64,000 nt of DNA from JBBPZK01 sp965219175 (GCA_965219175.1 CBDCNI010000001.1:2728001-2792000); one strand, 5' to 3'. Positions 7,800 through 16,858 are shown, counted from the stretch's first letter. A program made the numbers and translations. The notes: a model not told the origin generated them from the sequence alone.

Positions 7800-10700
7800 C
7801 TAGCCCTCGTAGCGGAGCGCCTCGACGGGCGGTACGCGGGAGGCCCGGATGGCCGGAACGATAGTGGAGAGCAGCGACGCGATCCAGACCCCGGCTCCTA
7901 TCAGGATCATCTGGACCCAGGGGAAGACGAAGACCGCGCTTGGGTCGGTTACGGTGAAGTTGAAAAGGTTGTAGCCGCCCAAAGCGCCGACGGAGATGCC
8001 GATGACCACCCCGATCAGGGCGACGAACGAACTCTCCACGATGAACTGCCAACCAACCGTCCCCTTCTTGAACCCGATGGCCCTCATAGTCCCAATCTCC
8101 CGGTACCGCTCGTGCACAGCCCGCGCGCTAATAACGGCCAGCCCTGCAACCCCTACAAGGAGCCCGAACGCCAGGAAAGCCTGCACGATCTTCACGAACG
8201 CCCCGATAAACGCTTGTCCGCGGCCCAGGATGTCCTGCACCAGATAGCTCTGCGCGCCCGTGGTCGCGAACTCCCGGTTCAACTCCCGACCGACCGCCGT
8301 CAGGTTCGCGCCGGGCTTCGTGCGGAACAGATACGTGCTCTGCGCCCGGAGACCATCGAACTGGCTGCGGGCCTTCTCACCCGCGATGATGCCGTTCACG
8401 ATACCGAGGTTGAACCCGCCGGGGTCTTTGAGCCTCCCGATCACCGTCTTCTCGATCTTCTTGCCGGTCTGGGGGTTCTCCAACGTGATCCTATCCCCAG
8501 GCCCGAGTTTCGGTCGCGCCTGGAAGTTGCCCTTCCCATCGTAAGGATAGGTGAGGATCACCAGGTTCGGGTCTCTCTCCAGCGCCCGCCACGCCGCCCG
8601 GTCGGTCGGATACTTCTGGGAGCGGACCGCCAGCTCATCGGTCGTCGTGTTCGAGAAGCTGTTAGGGACGATGGTCAGATACTCGGATATCCCGGCTCCG
8701 GGAAGCGCTATACCCGATGACGGACCTCTGTCGGTCTTGTACTTGTCGGCCTTGTACTTCGGGAGCGTAACGCCGAGGGCGGATATTTTCGTTGGGGCAT
8801 AAGTATCGCGTTTGAGCACCTTGTTGCTCTTCAGTTTCTTGTCGAAGTTCTTTATGGAGGCGATGGGGCCGGTCTGGACGAAGCCATCGTAGCCGGAGAG
8901 TTGCTGGCCTTTGGTCCGCGCCGAGGAGGCGTTCTGGGTACTGGCGAAGACGGAACTTACGGTGACGACGTACATGACGAGCGCGAACATGGCGAGCGTA
9001 AAGCCGGTACGGGAGCGCTTGGCGGCGGGATACGCGACGGCGATTCGCAACACCGGGGCGAGCCTGGGCACGAGCCGCATCAAGAGCCTAAGGGCGGCGT
9101 AGAGGATGCTGAGGTTGAAGGCGACGATCAGGACCGCCGCCATCACCATGAACACACCCTCTATAAAGAAAATCGCCGGGCTCGCCTCGTTAGCCTTGGA
9201 TACCGGGTCAAGGTTGTTGGCGAGGTACGCGTAAGCCAGAACCGCGCCGCTGATGACCGTCCACAGGGGACGAGCCGGGAGGATGCGTCCGAGCAGGAAG
9301 CCGAGACCACCGGCGGCGAGGACGGGACCGACCAGCATCAGGTATCCGCGGTTGGCCGTGGACAGGCCGAGGGAGAGTACGTCCGGGAAGAAAGCGGCGG
9401 CGCTGATAGCGAGTCCCACCAATAGTACGAGAGCTTGTATCAGGATGCGGCCGACCGGTCGCTTTACCGGCTTCTCCTCCGGCAGGTCCCGGATGGCCGA
9501 GACTATGTTGAGGTTGCTTATGCGGAGGCTGGTGAAGAAGACCGCCAGGAACGTTATGAGGAGGCCGGACGCAAGGGAGACGAGCAGTGAGACGGGCCTG
9601 ACGTAGAACGGGATGACGAGGTCGCTGCCGAACAGACCGGCGAACGCCGTGGCCGCCTGGTTTATGCCCAGCACGAGCGCGTAGGCGATACCGAGCCCGA
9701 CGAACACGCCGAGCAGGGAGGCTAGCAGGCTGTAGGCATAGCCCTCGTAGACAAACGTCCGGATCAAGCCGCCGCGTTTTAGCGCGACCGCCCGCAGGAT
9801 ACCAAGCTCGCCCTTTCGCTCCTCGGCGAGCATCGTATAGATGTTGACGATAAGGAGTATGCCGGCCAGTATCGCGAACGAGCTAATCATCAGGAAGATG
9901 TCCCCGATCTGAAACCCGCCCTGCTCTATCGTGTCCTTCTTTACTTGTGAGATCTCGAACGAAGCGTCACCCTTGCCCTTGAGCAGCTTCTGCAACCCGG
10001 TCGTCACCGCCCCCGAAGCTCCGACCCCGGCGACGTCGTTCCCCTTGTTGCTGACGAACAGCGTGTTGATCTCTCCGCCACCCGCTCCAAAGAGTGAACG
10101 GGCGGTCTTCATGCTCACGAGCGCAGTCCCGTCGGAGCTTGAGAACTGGGCCTTGTAGCCAGAGATGCCGGTCTCCGGCAGGACGGCTGCGACCTCGAAC
10201 TCCTTCAAGCCCTGGATACCGCGCAGCTTGATCTTATCTCCAGCCTTCGCCTCAAGCGCACCGGACATGCTCTTCGAGATGTAGACCTGATCCGGACCAG
10301 GCGCGGGCCGCGAAGCCGGCGGCGGAGGCGAACTCCCGAACTTCTTCAGGTCTTTCCAGTCCGTCCCGATCACGGTGACCGCCGGGCTCGCAAGCTTCGT
10401 CTTGCCGTTCTTCCCAACAGCCTCGGCAGGCACCTCCTGCGTAAGCACCCCGAGAATACCGTCCACCTCTCCAGGACCGTTTTTGGCGTTTTTGGACTTC
10501 GCCTCGATTTTCTGCGGCGTGACGTTCGCCGTCTTGGAGGCGTCAAAGTTCGGGACGAGGCGCCGGTCGCTCGGGAGGCGTTGGGAGGTCTGCTGGACGA
10601 CTTCGTCGATCTCGCCGAGTGAGCTGCGGGCCTGGTCGTACTGAAAGCGGGCGGTGCTGTCGTTCAGGACGAGAGAACCGGAGATGAGGGCCGTCCCGAC

Positions 10701-10856
10701 CATCGAGCCGAGCACGACGAGCGCCGTGTTCCACTTGCGGCGGCTGAAATTCCTAAGCCCGATCCTTCGGAGTGCCGGCTGGCGCAACATCGAGAGCACG
10801 ACCGCAACGGTAACGAGCCCTGCCGCCACGAGCAACGCGATCGTCGTAGGACTCAC
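7800..10856 (-). CDS. FtsX-family ABC transporter permease with large extracellular domains
   Basis: 1018 aa. An N-terminal membrane helix, then RNFSRRKWNTALVVLGSMVG, the usual start of FtsX-like permeases, and a long extracytoplasmic domain (about 65-320). The first FtsX module is at about 325-455 (MLAEERKGELGILRAVALKRG) and further membrane helices at about 480-640. A second extracytoplasmic domain follows, then a second FtsX module at about 895-1015 (VHERYREIGTMRAIGFKKGTV). The RKGELGILRA / RYREIGTMRA coupling helices are the hallmark. Long actinobacterial permeases of this type carry both halves in one chain. Forms an operon with the ATPase downstream; no periplasmic adaptor gene is adjacent. 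Confidence 0.9.
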   Translation of the reverse strand: MSPTTIALLVAAGLVTVAVVLSMLRQPALRRIGLRNFSRRKWNTALVVLGSMVGTALISGSLVLNDSTARFQYDQARSSLGEIDEVVQQTSQRLPSDRRLVPNFDASKTANVTPQKIEAKSKNAKNGPGEVDGILGVLTQEVPAEAVGKNGKTKLASPAVTVIGTDWKDLKKFGSSPPPPASRPAPGPDQVYISKSMSGALEAKAGDKIKLRGIQGLKEFEVAAVLPETGISGYKAQFSSSDGTALVSMKTARSLFGAGGGEINTLFVSNKGNDVAGVGASGAVTTGLQKLLKGKGDASFEISQVKKDTIEQGGFQIGDIFLMISSFAILAGILLIVNIYTMLAEERKGELGILRAVALKRGGLIRTFVYEGYAYSLLASLLGVFVGLGIAYALVLGINQAATAFAGLFGSDLVIPFYVRPVSLLVSLASGLLITFLAVFFTSLRISNLNIVSAIRDLPEEKPVKRPVGRILIQALVLLVGLAISAAAFFPDVLSLGLSTANRGYLMLVGPVLAAGGLGFLLGRILPARPLWTVISGAVLAYAYLANNLDPVSKANEASPAIFFIEGVFMVMAAVLIVAFNLSILYAALRLLMRLVPRLAPVLRIAVAYPAAKRSRTGFTLAMFALVMYVVTVSSVFASTQNASSARTKGQQLSGYDGFVQTGPIASIKNFDKKLKSNKVLKRDTYAPTKISALGVTLPKYKADKYKTDRGPSSGIALPGAGISEYLTIVPNSFSNTTTDELAVRSQKYPTDRAAWRALERDPNLVILTYPYDGKGNFQARPKLGPGDRITLENPQTGKKIEKTVIGRLKDPGGFNLGIVNGIIAGEKARSQFDGLRAQSTYLFRTKPGANLTAVGRELNREFATTGAQSYLVQDILGRGQAFIGAFVKIVQAFLAFGLLVGVAGLAVISARAVHERYREIGTMRAIGFKKGTVGWQFIVESSFVALIGVVIGISVGALGGYNLFNFTVTDPSAVFVFPWVQMILIGAGVWIASLLSTIVPAIRASRVPPVEALRYEG

Positions 10857-11005
10857 TCCCGCCTCCTGAGAAGTTTCATATCAACGCCCACAAACAGATG
10901 TTACGCAGATTTCGCCCGCGGGTTGCGATCCGTCCCACATGGATAATAAAGTAGTCCAGTTGTAGAACGTACGAAGAATGTTTCTTTACGCACCAGGAGG
11001 ACAAG

Positions 11006-11269
11006 ATGGGAATAATAAGCTGGGCGATATTCGGGCTCATAGCGGGTATTGTCGCCAAGATATTGATGCCGGGACGAGACCCCGGCGGCTGCATCGTCAC
11101 TATGCTGCTCGGTGTCGCTGGCGCGTTCGTTGGAGGGTTCCTCTACAGCTTCTTCACCGGTCGGGCTTACTTCGCCGAGTTCAGCCTCGGGAGCTTCCTG
11201 GTGGCGGTTATAGGCGCGATCGTCCTGCTAATCATCTACCGCCTGATCGCCGAAGGCCGCCGTGTCTGA
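11006..11269 (+). CDS. GlsB/YeaQ/YmgE-family stress-response membrane protein
   Basis: 87 aa and almost entirely hydrophobic, with three membrane helices (about 4-20, 29-52, 58-82). Family signatures: GLIAGIVAKILMPGRDPGG and GVAGAFVGGFL. A clear SD (AGGAGG) precedes the ATG. Members are small transglycosylase-associated membrane proteins induced in general stress; the molecular function is not known. It is divergent from the ABC exporter operon. Confidence 0.85.
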   Translation: MGIISWAIFGLIAGIVAKILMPGRDPGGCIVTMLLGVAGAFVGGFLYSFFTGRAYFAEFSLGSFLVAVIGAIVLLIIYRLIAEGRRV

Positions 11270-11290
11270 GAGCATTCGAAAAGGAGCGTT

Positions 11291-11638
11291 TTGACTGATA
11301 CGTCCGGGTTTCGGGCAACCGTCGCGGAAGCGACCGCCAAATTGCCGGGGCCGGGGGACCCGCCGCGCTTTGCGACGTTGTTGAAGCGTGGAAGCCTCCT
11401 CCTGGAACTCTACGCCCCGCGCGGGCAAGACTTGCAAACACCACACGAGCAGGACGAACTGTATGTCGTCTTTTCAGGAAGCGGCGAGTTCGTCAACGGT
11501 GAGGTTCGCCATCCCTTCGGACCGGGCGACGCCCTGTTCGTGCCAGCGGGCGTCGAGCACCGCTTCGAGAACTTCACCGATGATTTTCAGACCTGGGTCA
11601 TCTTCTACGGTCCAAAAGGTGGAGAACAAGCCGGATAA
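11291..11638 (+). CDS. Cupin-domain protein
   Basis: 115 aa from TTG 11291, with AAGGAG at 11281-11286. It has a single-domain RmlC-like cupin: motif 1 around PHEQDELYVVFSGSGEFVNG and motif 2 around PGDALFVPAGVEHRFENF. The histidines and glutamates of these motifs suggest a bound divalent metal. Small stand-alone cupins include isomerases, dioxygenases and binding proteins, and nothing nearby fixes the role. It lies 21 bases after the GlsB-family gene and may be co-transcribed. Confidence 0.8.
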   Translation: MTDTSGFRATVAEATAKLPGPGDPPRFATLLKRGSLLLELYAPRGQDLQTPHEQDELYVVFSGSGEFVNGEVRHPFGPGDALFVPAGVEHRFENFTDDFQTWVIFYGPKGGEQAG

Positions 11639-11642
11639 GTAC

Positions 11643-12416
11643 TCAGCGCTTGAGCAGCGACGCCCGGAGTTGGTGGCGTGGGGTGAAGAAGGAGCGGTAG
11701 GAGAGCAGGCCGACCAGGATGGCAGCTATCGAGACGCTTCCGAGCAGCATGTAGAGGACGACTATCTGGAGGCGAACGGCTTCGATGGGGTCTGCGCCGC
11801 CGATGATCATACCGGCCATCGCCCCCGGCAGGAAGACTATCCCGGCCGTCTTGGTCGAGTCTATTAACGGGATCATGGCGCTCTTTAACGACCTCTTCAA
11901 GATGGTCGAGACTGCCTGGCGGCTGGTCGCCCCCAACGACAGCGCCGCCTCGACCTCCAGCCGGTGCGAACCGAGGTCTTCCCGAATTCTGGTGAGCGTC
12001 AAACTCGCGGTGTTCATGGAGTTCCCGACGACCATCCCGCCGAGCGGCACCAGGTAACGCGCCGTCGGTGGCACGACTTGCAAGATCACTAGCAACCCCA
12101 GGGTGGCGACCGCCGCCACCCCGATCGCGAACAGCGCCACCGGAAACGCACCCGGCACCCCGCCGGCCCGGCGAGACGAGGTCCATCCGGCGAAACAGAC
12201 CATACCCCCGAGGAGCAGCGCGACGTATCCCAGGTTCTTCAGACCGAAGACGAAGGTTATGACGAACCCGACGGCGGAGAGCTGTACGAACGAGCGGACC
12301 ACCGCCGTCCCGATATCCCGTTCCAGATCCAACCTCTCATACAGGCTCAGGGCAACCGCCACGGCCACGAGGCCCAGAGCTAGGAGCGCCGAGGAAAGCG
12401 TCCCCAGGCTACCCAT
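11643..12416 (-). CDS. fetB: FetB-like metal (iron) exporter ABC permease, UPF0014 family
   Basis: 257 aa with about seven membrane helices. Family motifs are visible: RSFVQLSAVGFVI, LVPLGGMVVGNSMNTASL, EAALSLGATSRQA, LKSAMIPLIDSTKTAGIVFLPGAMAGMIIGGADP split across adjacent segments. The FetB family exports iron and confers oxidative-stress resistance in E. coli. The ATPase gene lies two bases upstream in the same operon. Substrate specificity for iron is inferred from the family and from the VIT-family transporter divergent from the operon. Confidence 0.88.
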   Translation of the reverse strand: MGSLGTLSSALLALGLVAVAVALSLYERLDLERDIGTAVVRSFVQLSAVGFVITFVFGLKNLGYVALLLGGMVCFAGWTSSRRAGGVPGAFPVALFAIGVAAVATLGLLVILQVVPPTARYLVPLGGMVVGNSMNTASLTLTRIREDLGSHRLEVEAALSLGATSRQAVSTILKRSLKSAMIPLIDSTKTAGIVFLPGAMAGMIIGGADPIEAVRLQIVVLYMLLGSVSIAAILVGLLSYRSFFTPRHQLRASLLKR

Positions 12417-12418
12417 CT

Positions 12419-13171
12419 CTAACTCTCTCCGGAGATAAAGCGGCCCGCCCTATCCCCAACCGCCCCGGAGAAAAACTCCTCCACGCCCCACTCTCCTTCA
12501 CTCTTGCCGTCGAGGATCAAAACTACCCTACTCGCGATCCTCTTTACCTGCGCCAGGTCGTGGCTCACGAACATGACCGCCAACCCAAGCGTCCTGTTCA
12601 ACTCCCCGACCAGATCCTCGACTCTGTTTCGGGCCGCCTCGTCCAGGGCGCTCGTCGGCTCGTCCATGAGCAGCGCCTCAGGCTCCAGCGCCAACGCCCG
12701 CGCAATGGATACCCGCTGCTGCTGCCCAACCGAAAGACTCCCCGGCTCCCTCCCCGCCATCTCTTCCTCCAGCCCGACCATCCGCAACAACCGCCCCACA
12801 CTCACCTCTTTTCCAGCCAAACGAGCCCCGTAGAGTACCGCCTCCTCCACCGACTGCCCGAAGAGAGCCGGTAGCTGGAAGACCATGCCGACCCTACGCC
12901 TCAACTCCAGCGGGTCCATCTCGCCCGTCGCCACGCCATCCAGATACACCTCGCCCGCCGTCGGTTCGATCAAGCGATTCACCGCCCGCAACAACGTACT
13001 CTTCCCGGCCCCCGACGGCCCGACCACGCCCAACACCTCCCCCGCCGACAACCCGGCGTCCACCCCGTTCAGTATCCCCACCCCGTCCACCTCGTACCGG
13101 AGACCCGAAACCTCTATCTTGGACAATCCCACAAAGAAAGAGATTAACAGACACCATACTCCCCGGACCAA
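12419..13171 (-). CDS. fetA: FetA-like ABC transporter ATP-binding protein
   Basis: 250 aa. Walker A GPSGAGKST, Q-loop VFQLPALFG, signature LSVGQQQRVSIARAL (a V in place of the usual G), Walker B LLMDEPTSALDE and H-loop VSHD are present. It pairs with the FetB-like permease immediately downstream. The start is uncertain: TTG 13171 has GGAGG only three bases away, and conserved sequence begins near residue 16 (LSKIEVSGLRYEV), where an internal GTG or TTG could serve. The usual iron-export assignment follows from the partner; the ATPase alone would be hard to distinguish from a phosphate importer subunit. Confidence 0.8.
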   Translation of the reverse strand: MVRGVWCLLISFFVGLSKIEVSGLRYEVDGVGILNGVDAGLSAGEVLGVVGPSGAGKSTLLRAVNRLIEPTAGEVYLDGVATGEMDPLELRRRVGMVFQLPALFGQSVEEAVLYGARLAGKEVSVGRLLRMVGLEEEMAGREPGSLSVGQQQRVSIARALALEPEALLMDEPTSALDEAARNRVEDLVGELNRTLGLAVMFVSHDLAQVKRIASRVVLILDGKSEGEWGVEEFFSGAVGDRAGRFISGES

Positions 13172-13252
13172 TATCCTCCAGATACAAACCTAACGCCAGA
13201 CATTCTCAATAACCCCCCAAACCACCCTCCCCAACCCCTTTTTCCTCTTAGA

Positions 13253-13273
13253 AAATGACAACGGTTCCCATTT
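13253..13273. promoter_or_regulatory. Fur/Zur-like dyad between fetAB and the VIT-family gene
   Basis: A 21-bp imperfect palindrome: outer arms AAATG (13253-13257) and CATTT (13269-13273), inner AAC and GTT, in an AT-rich stretch of otherwise GC-rich DNA. It lies between divergent metal-transporter genes. A second small dyad, AAGAA-TTG-TTCTT, is at 13282-13294. Resemblance to Fur-family operators is by eye only. Confidence 0.45.
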
Positions 13274-13362
13274 ATAGTAATAAGAATTGTTCTTGATATT
13301 TGGTGTTTAGCGGCTAAAATATTGGGAGTAAGTTTGAAATCTTTTATATGGAGGTTTGTTTC

Positions 13363-13887
13363 TTGGCGACATTGATGGAAAGATTGGGGTTCGGTGGGCG
13401 GGAGATGACGTCTGCGGGCCACAACAAAAACTTCGTATTGCAGGTGGTGCAGCCCAGTCTGGTGGGGTTGACTGACGGTTCGATGTCTACGCTGGCGCCG
13501 GTATTCGCGGTGGCTTACGCGACGAAGGACCCGCGGGTTGCGTTCTTGATCGGGCTGGCGGCGGCGGTCGGGGCGGGGATCAGCATGGCTTTTTCGGAGG
13601 GGCTCTCGGACGACGGCTCGATGACCGGGAGAGGAAACCCCGCATTGCGCGGAGGAATAACGGGTTTCGCGACGTTTTTGGGTGGGATCTTCCACACGCT
13701 GCCGTTCCTGATACCGCACGTAACAGTAGCGCTCTACGTGGCGTTCGGGGTGGTCGGCGTCGAGCTTCTGGTGATCTCCTTTATCCGCTACCGTTACTTC
13801 AGCATGAGCTTCTTGGTCTCTGCGATGCAGGTGATCCTCGGCGGCGCGTTGGTCTTCGCCTCCGGCGTCCTGATCGGCAACGCCTAA
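13363..13887 (+). CDS. VIT1/CCC1-family iron/manganese transporter
   Basis: About 174 aa, all membrane. Signature stretches VVQPSLVGLTDGSMSTLAP and GLAAAVGAGISMAFSEGLSD match the VIT/CCC1 domain (also the C-terminal domain of MbfA), followed by GGITGFATFLGGIFHTLPF. These proteins move Fe(II) or Mn(II) out of the cytosol. An ATG at 13348 is in frame, but GGAGG sits at 13350-13354, so the TTG at 13363, eight bases beyond it, is the better start. The divergent FetAB-like exporter and the shared Fur-like dyad suggest a metal-detoxification module. Confidence 0.82.
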   Translation: MATLMERLGFGGREMTSAGHNKNFVLQVVQPSLVGLTDGSMSTLAPVFAVAYATKDPRVAFLIGLAAAVGAGISMAFSEGLSDDGSMTGRGNPALRGGITGFATFLGGIFHTLPFLIPHVTVALYVAFGVVGVELLVISFIRYRYFSMSFLVSAMQVILGGALVFASGVLIGNA

Positions 13888-13924
13888 AGGCAGTACGTTT
13901 TTAGCGAGCGGGGAGGCTGAGGTT

Positions 13925-14836
13925 TTGCCTGAAGATACGAGCTGGTTGTCCGACGCCCGGCGGGTAGCCGAATCGGTCAAGTCTTCGAGCCTCAAGAAAT
14001 GGCCCGATTGGTTCCGAAAGCAGGACCATATTATGAGGCTTGCGCGAAGACTAAAGAAATTCCGGACGGCTCCGGGGAGAGACTCGTTCGAGAACTACGG
14101 GGGGAAAGTCGCCCGGTTGATGGATACGATCCGGGAGAGCGGTCTGGGTGGTCCAATGGGTCCCGCGCTCCTGGCCGCCGTCGTATTCGGTGGCTACGAG
14201 GCGACCCGCTACCGTCCTCTGGGTGGAATTTCGCGGGCCGTCGAGAATGGCGCGCGCATCCAACGCCTCGAATATTCTCTGGGCGTGCCCGACGAAGCCC
14301 GCGTACAAAAGTGGGCTCTGGAGCGTCCCGCTCTGGTGATCGCCGCAAACTGGTTCTACCTCGCCGGCCACTTCCCCCTGACGGGCGCGACGCTGGCATG
14401 GGTGTACCGGCGTCGAACAGAACATCAGCGGCTAATCCCCGCCCTGCTCTTCACGACAGCCGCCTCATTCGCTGTTATGTTCGCGTATCCCCTCGCCCCG
14501 CCGCGTTTGATGGAAGGTTACGGTTCCGTGGATACCATGAAGGTATTCGGGCCTTACATATACGATTCCCCACAGGTAGACGCCACGGCAAATCAGTACG
14601 CAGCCATGCCCTCCTTGCACGTGGCATGGGCGCTGTGGGTAGCGTGGACCCTGATCCAAACGACCGACAGCCGGTGGCGGTGGCTGATCCTCGCCCACCC
14701 GGCGCTAACCTCCGCGGGCGTGGTTGTCACCGCGAACCACTTCTGGCTGGATGGTGTCGTAGGCGCCGCGCTGCTGGCAGCCTCCGTCCGCATCACCAGA
14801 GGACTGTATCCGCGAGAAGCCCCAACACCACCCTAA
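13925..14836 (+). CDS. PAP2-superfamily membrane phosphatase (inositolphosphotransferase/AUR1-like)
   Basis: 303 aa from TTG 13925, with GGGAGG upstream. After a charged N-terminus there are membrane segments at about 80-97, 140-160, 175-200, 232-252 and 258-280. The PAP2 motifs appear as AYPLAPPRLM, then MPSLHVAWALW (motif 2) and ANHFWLDGVVGAALL (motif 3, catalytic His and Asp). Actinobacterial relatives act on lipid phosphates or in phosphatidylinositol-type transfer; the substrate is unknown. Its TAA stop (14834-14836) is part of the 6-bp target duplicated by the adjacent IS982 element, so the coding sequence survived that insertion. Confidence 0.82.
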   Translation: MPEDTSWLSDARRVAESVKSSSLKKWPDWFRKQDHIMRLARRLKKFRTAPGRDSFENYGGKVARLMDTIRESGLGGPMGPALLAAVVFGGYEATRYRPLGGISRAVENGARIQRLEYSLGVPDEARVQKWALERPALVIAANWFYLAGHFPLTGATLAWVYRRRTEHQRLIPALLFTTAASFAVMFAYPLAPPRLMEGYGSVDTMKVFGPYIYDSPQVDATANQYAAMPSLHVAWALWVAWTLIQTTDSRWRWLILAHPALTSAGVVVTANHFWLDGVVGAALLAASVRITRGLYPREAPTPP

Positions 14837-14839
14837 ATA

Positions 14840-15767
14840 ACCTGAGTTGCCCCCTACAGGCATTGGATGGAGAAGGACAGCAGAAAGCAGACGATCTTCA
14901 GCTCAAAGCCCCTGGGCGTCACCGCATGGATCTTCCTGGCAAACATCGCGCTCAGCTTGCTGAAGACCGTTTCGATGTACTGGCGACTAGGCTTGCTCAA
15001 AAACTCCTCCCATGCCGGCATCGGCCTCTTTGAGTTCTTCCTGCGCTGGGCTTTTAGGTGCAAACCGACCTCTTTGAGGAGGTCTTCGTAGTGGTAGTCG
15101 TTGTAAGCTTTGTCGGCATGGATGATCGAGCCTTCAGGCAACTCCAAATCCAACTCCTTGAAGACTGCCACGTCAGCTTCCGAAGCCGCGGCCAAAGAGA
15201 CCTCCACCGGCGCTCCAGCTTCGCTTACCACCAGATGAACTCGCAAACCATAGAAGTAGCGTCGCTTGCTCGCTATGTAGCCGCGGAAAGCCCCACCATG
15301 CTCCTGTAGAGGATAGAGCTTGCAGCGACGAATGCGAATGTTGTCGCAGACCGCAACAGGCAGGGAGTCAACCACATAGCTGCCGGTGGAATCGTTGTGT
15401 TTGAAGACTTCAGCTAGCAGATCGAAGAGCGTTTGCCAGAGGGACGAGTCTATAGCGTGCAGCCTTCGGTTGAAGCGGCTCTTTGAAATTGCCTTTTCTA
15501 TGTATCCGTACTCGTCCAAAAACGAGCGGCTCGCCTCGATGTTGCCGCCGAAGAAAGCAGCCGCGATCAGGGCTACGCTCATCACCTCTGCACTCGAAAG
15601 ATGAACTTGCGGATCGTCGCGGTGGCCTTCTGCCTTGAGGAACTCGTCGCAGATGTAGTAGGTAGTAATTATGGTATCTTCCATGAGTCCTCCCGATCCA
15701 GAGAGAAGGTTGTGGTGGCCTTCGGATCGGGAGGATATTGCTTACCGGTATAGGGGGCAACTTAGGT
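14840..15767 (-). mobile_element. Complete IS982-family insertion sequence, 928 bp
   Basis: Terminal inverted repeats of 17 bp with one mismatch: ACCTGAGTTGCCCCCTA at 14840-14856, and ACCTAAGTTGCCCCCTA as the complement of 15751-15767. The element is flanked by a 6-bp direct repeat TAAATA (14834-14839 and 15768-15773), the target-site duplication. One intact transposase fills most of the interior, on the minus strand. Matching ends and an intact frame indicate a recent insertion. Confidence 0.9.
14854..15684 (-). CDS. IS982-family transposase (DDE)
   Basis: 276 aa, intact. Characteristic IS982 sequence: VVDSLPVAVCDNIRIRRCKL (first catalytic Asp region), GYIASKRRYFYGLRVHLVVS, IIHADKAYNDYHYEDLL (second Asp) and RQYIETVFSKLSAMFARKIH (catalytic Glu), ending GFELKIVCFLLSFSIQ. 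The stop codon lies at the inner edge of the left inverted repeat. Length matches the family. Nothing suggests loss of function. Confidence 0.92.
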   Translation of the reverse strand: MEDTIITTYYICDEFLKAEGHRDDPQVHLSSAEVMSVALIAAAFFGGNIEASRSFLDEYGYIEKAISKSRFNRRLHAIDSSLWQTLFDLLAEVFKHNDSTGSYVVDSLPVAVCDNIRIRRCKLYPLQEHGGAFRGYIASKRRYFYGLRVHLVVSEAGAPVEVSLAAASEADVAVFKELDLELPEGSIIHADKAYNDYHYEDLLKEVGLHLKAQRRKNSKRPMPAWEEFLSKPSRQYIETVFSKLSAMFARKIHAVTPRGFELKIVCFLLSFSIQCL

Positions 15768-15816
15768 TAAATAAGCGAAATCTTTATCACCAGCCGCCTC
15801 CCGGCGGACCAGAGCG

Positions 15817-16173
15817 CTATCCTTGCGGCGGCTCGTAGAGCTGGAGCTTGTTGCCCTCTGTGTCCTCGAAGGTGGTGACCCGTCCCCAGTCGTGGTCGGA
15901 GATACCCGCCGGGAACTCGACGCCCTGCTCCTTGAGGTTCTCCACAGTACGGTCGAGTCCGGCTTCCGGCTGGAAGGTCAGGACGGGGCCGTTGCCACCA
16001 CCGGCGCCTGAAGGCTCGCGTCCGTTCAGGCCGACCCGCACCCCATTGGCGTCGAACTCGACCCAGTCACCGTCTTCTTTGGCTAACTCCAGCCCGAGCG
16101 TGTCTCTGTAGAATCCCGTCGCCCGCTGTATATCTTCGACCGGCATCCAGATATTTGCTACGCCTTTCACCAT
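15817..16173 (-). CDS. VOC-family protein (glyoxalase/bleomycin-resistance fold)
   Basis: 118 aa. Paired beta-alpha-beta-beta-beta modules: VANIWMPVEDIQRATGFYRDTLGLEL opens the first (split here as ANIWMPVEDI and FYRDTLGLEL) and the second ends VTTFEDTEGNKLQLYEP, with the metal-site Glu. Such proteins are small dimeric metalloenzymes or binding proteins; the substrate cannot be told. It lies 22 bases after lipB on the same strand and may be read through from it. Confidence 0.82.
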   Translation of the reverse strand: MVKGVANIWMPVEDIQRATGFYRDTLGLELAKEDGDWVEFDANGVRVGLNGREPSGAGGGNGPVLTFQPEAGLDRTVENLKEQGVEFPAGISDHDWGRVTTFEDTEGNKLQLYEPPQG

Positions 16174-16195
16174 GTTGCCCCCTTCTCATTACTGT

Positions 16196-16858
16196 TTAGT
16201 CGCCGAAAACGTCCACGAACCTTTTTACGATTCTCTGTTCGGCATCCTCCACGGAGACATCCCCGCCGAGCTCCCGTTGTAAACTCGTCACCCCGAACTC
16301 CCGGATACCGCAAGGTGTGATCCGCTCGAACCACGTCAAGTCTGTCTCTACGTTGAGCGCGAAACCGTGAGAGGTAATACGTCCCGAAGAGAATTTCACC
16401 CCGATGGCGGCGATCTTCCGGTCCTCCACCCACACCCCCGTATACTCCGGATGCCTCCAGCCCTCGATGCCATACTCCCCAAGCACCAGGATGATGACCT
16501 CCTCCAGATCCCGCAGGTACTTGTGGGTATCGAGCTTTTTGAGACGTAGGATCGGATATCCCACCAACTGTCCCGGACCGTGAAAAGTAACGTCGCCGCC
16601 CCGGTCGATCCAGAAAACCTCCGCCCCGAGCGACCTCAGATACTCCTCCCCCGCTCCCAGGTTCCCGGCGTCCTTCGCCGCCCGTCCCACCGTGTACACC
16701 GGCGAATGCTCCAACAACACCAGAGTATCCGGGGCTTCGTCCGCCTTGCGGAGCCGCACCAACTCTTTTTGAAGGTCCCAGCCCTCGGCGTAAGGAGTAA
16801 GACCCGCCAACCGCCGGACCTCGACACCGAACCTTGAGCTCGTATCAGGCTGCAACAT
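16196..16858 (-). CDS. lipB: Lipoyl(octanoyl) transferase
   Basis: 220 aa. LipB moves octanoate from acyl carrier protein to lipoyl domains. Motifs: VLLEHSPVYTVGR, DRGGDVTFHGPGQLVGYPIL, KIAAIGVKFSSGRITSHGFALNV (the catalytic Lys lies in the IAAIGVK segment) and ITPCGIREFGVTSL with the catalytic Cys. The ATG overlaps the end of the YgiT-type gene by 14 bases, so its translation is probably coupled to it. lipA lies two genes upstream on the same strand, and lpd further along the window serves the same cofactor. Confidence 0.93.
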   Translation of the reverse strand: MLQPDTSSRFGVEVRRLAGLTPYAEGWDLQKELVRLRKADEAPDTLVLLEHSPVYTVGRAAKDAGNLGAGEEYLRSLGAEVFWIDRGGDVTFHGPGQLVGYPILRLKKLDTHKYLRDLEEVIILVLGEYGIEGWRHPEYTGVWVEDRKIAAIGVKFSSGRITSHGFALNVETDLTWFERITPCGIREFGVTSLQRELGGDVSVEDAEQRIVKRFVDVFGD

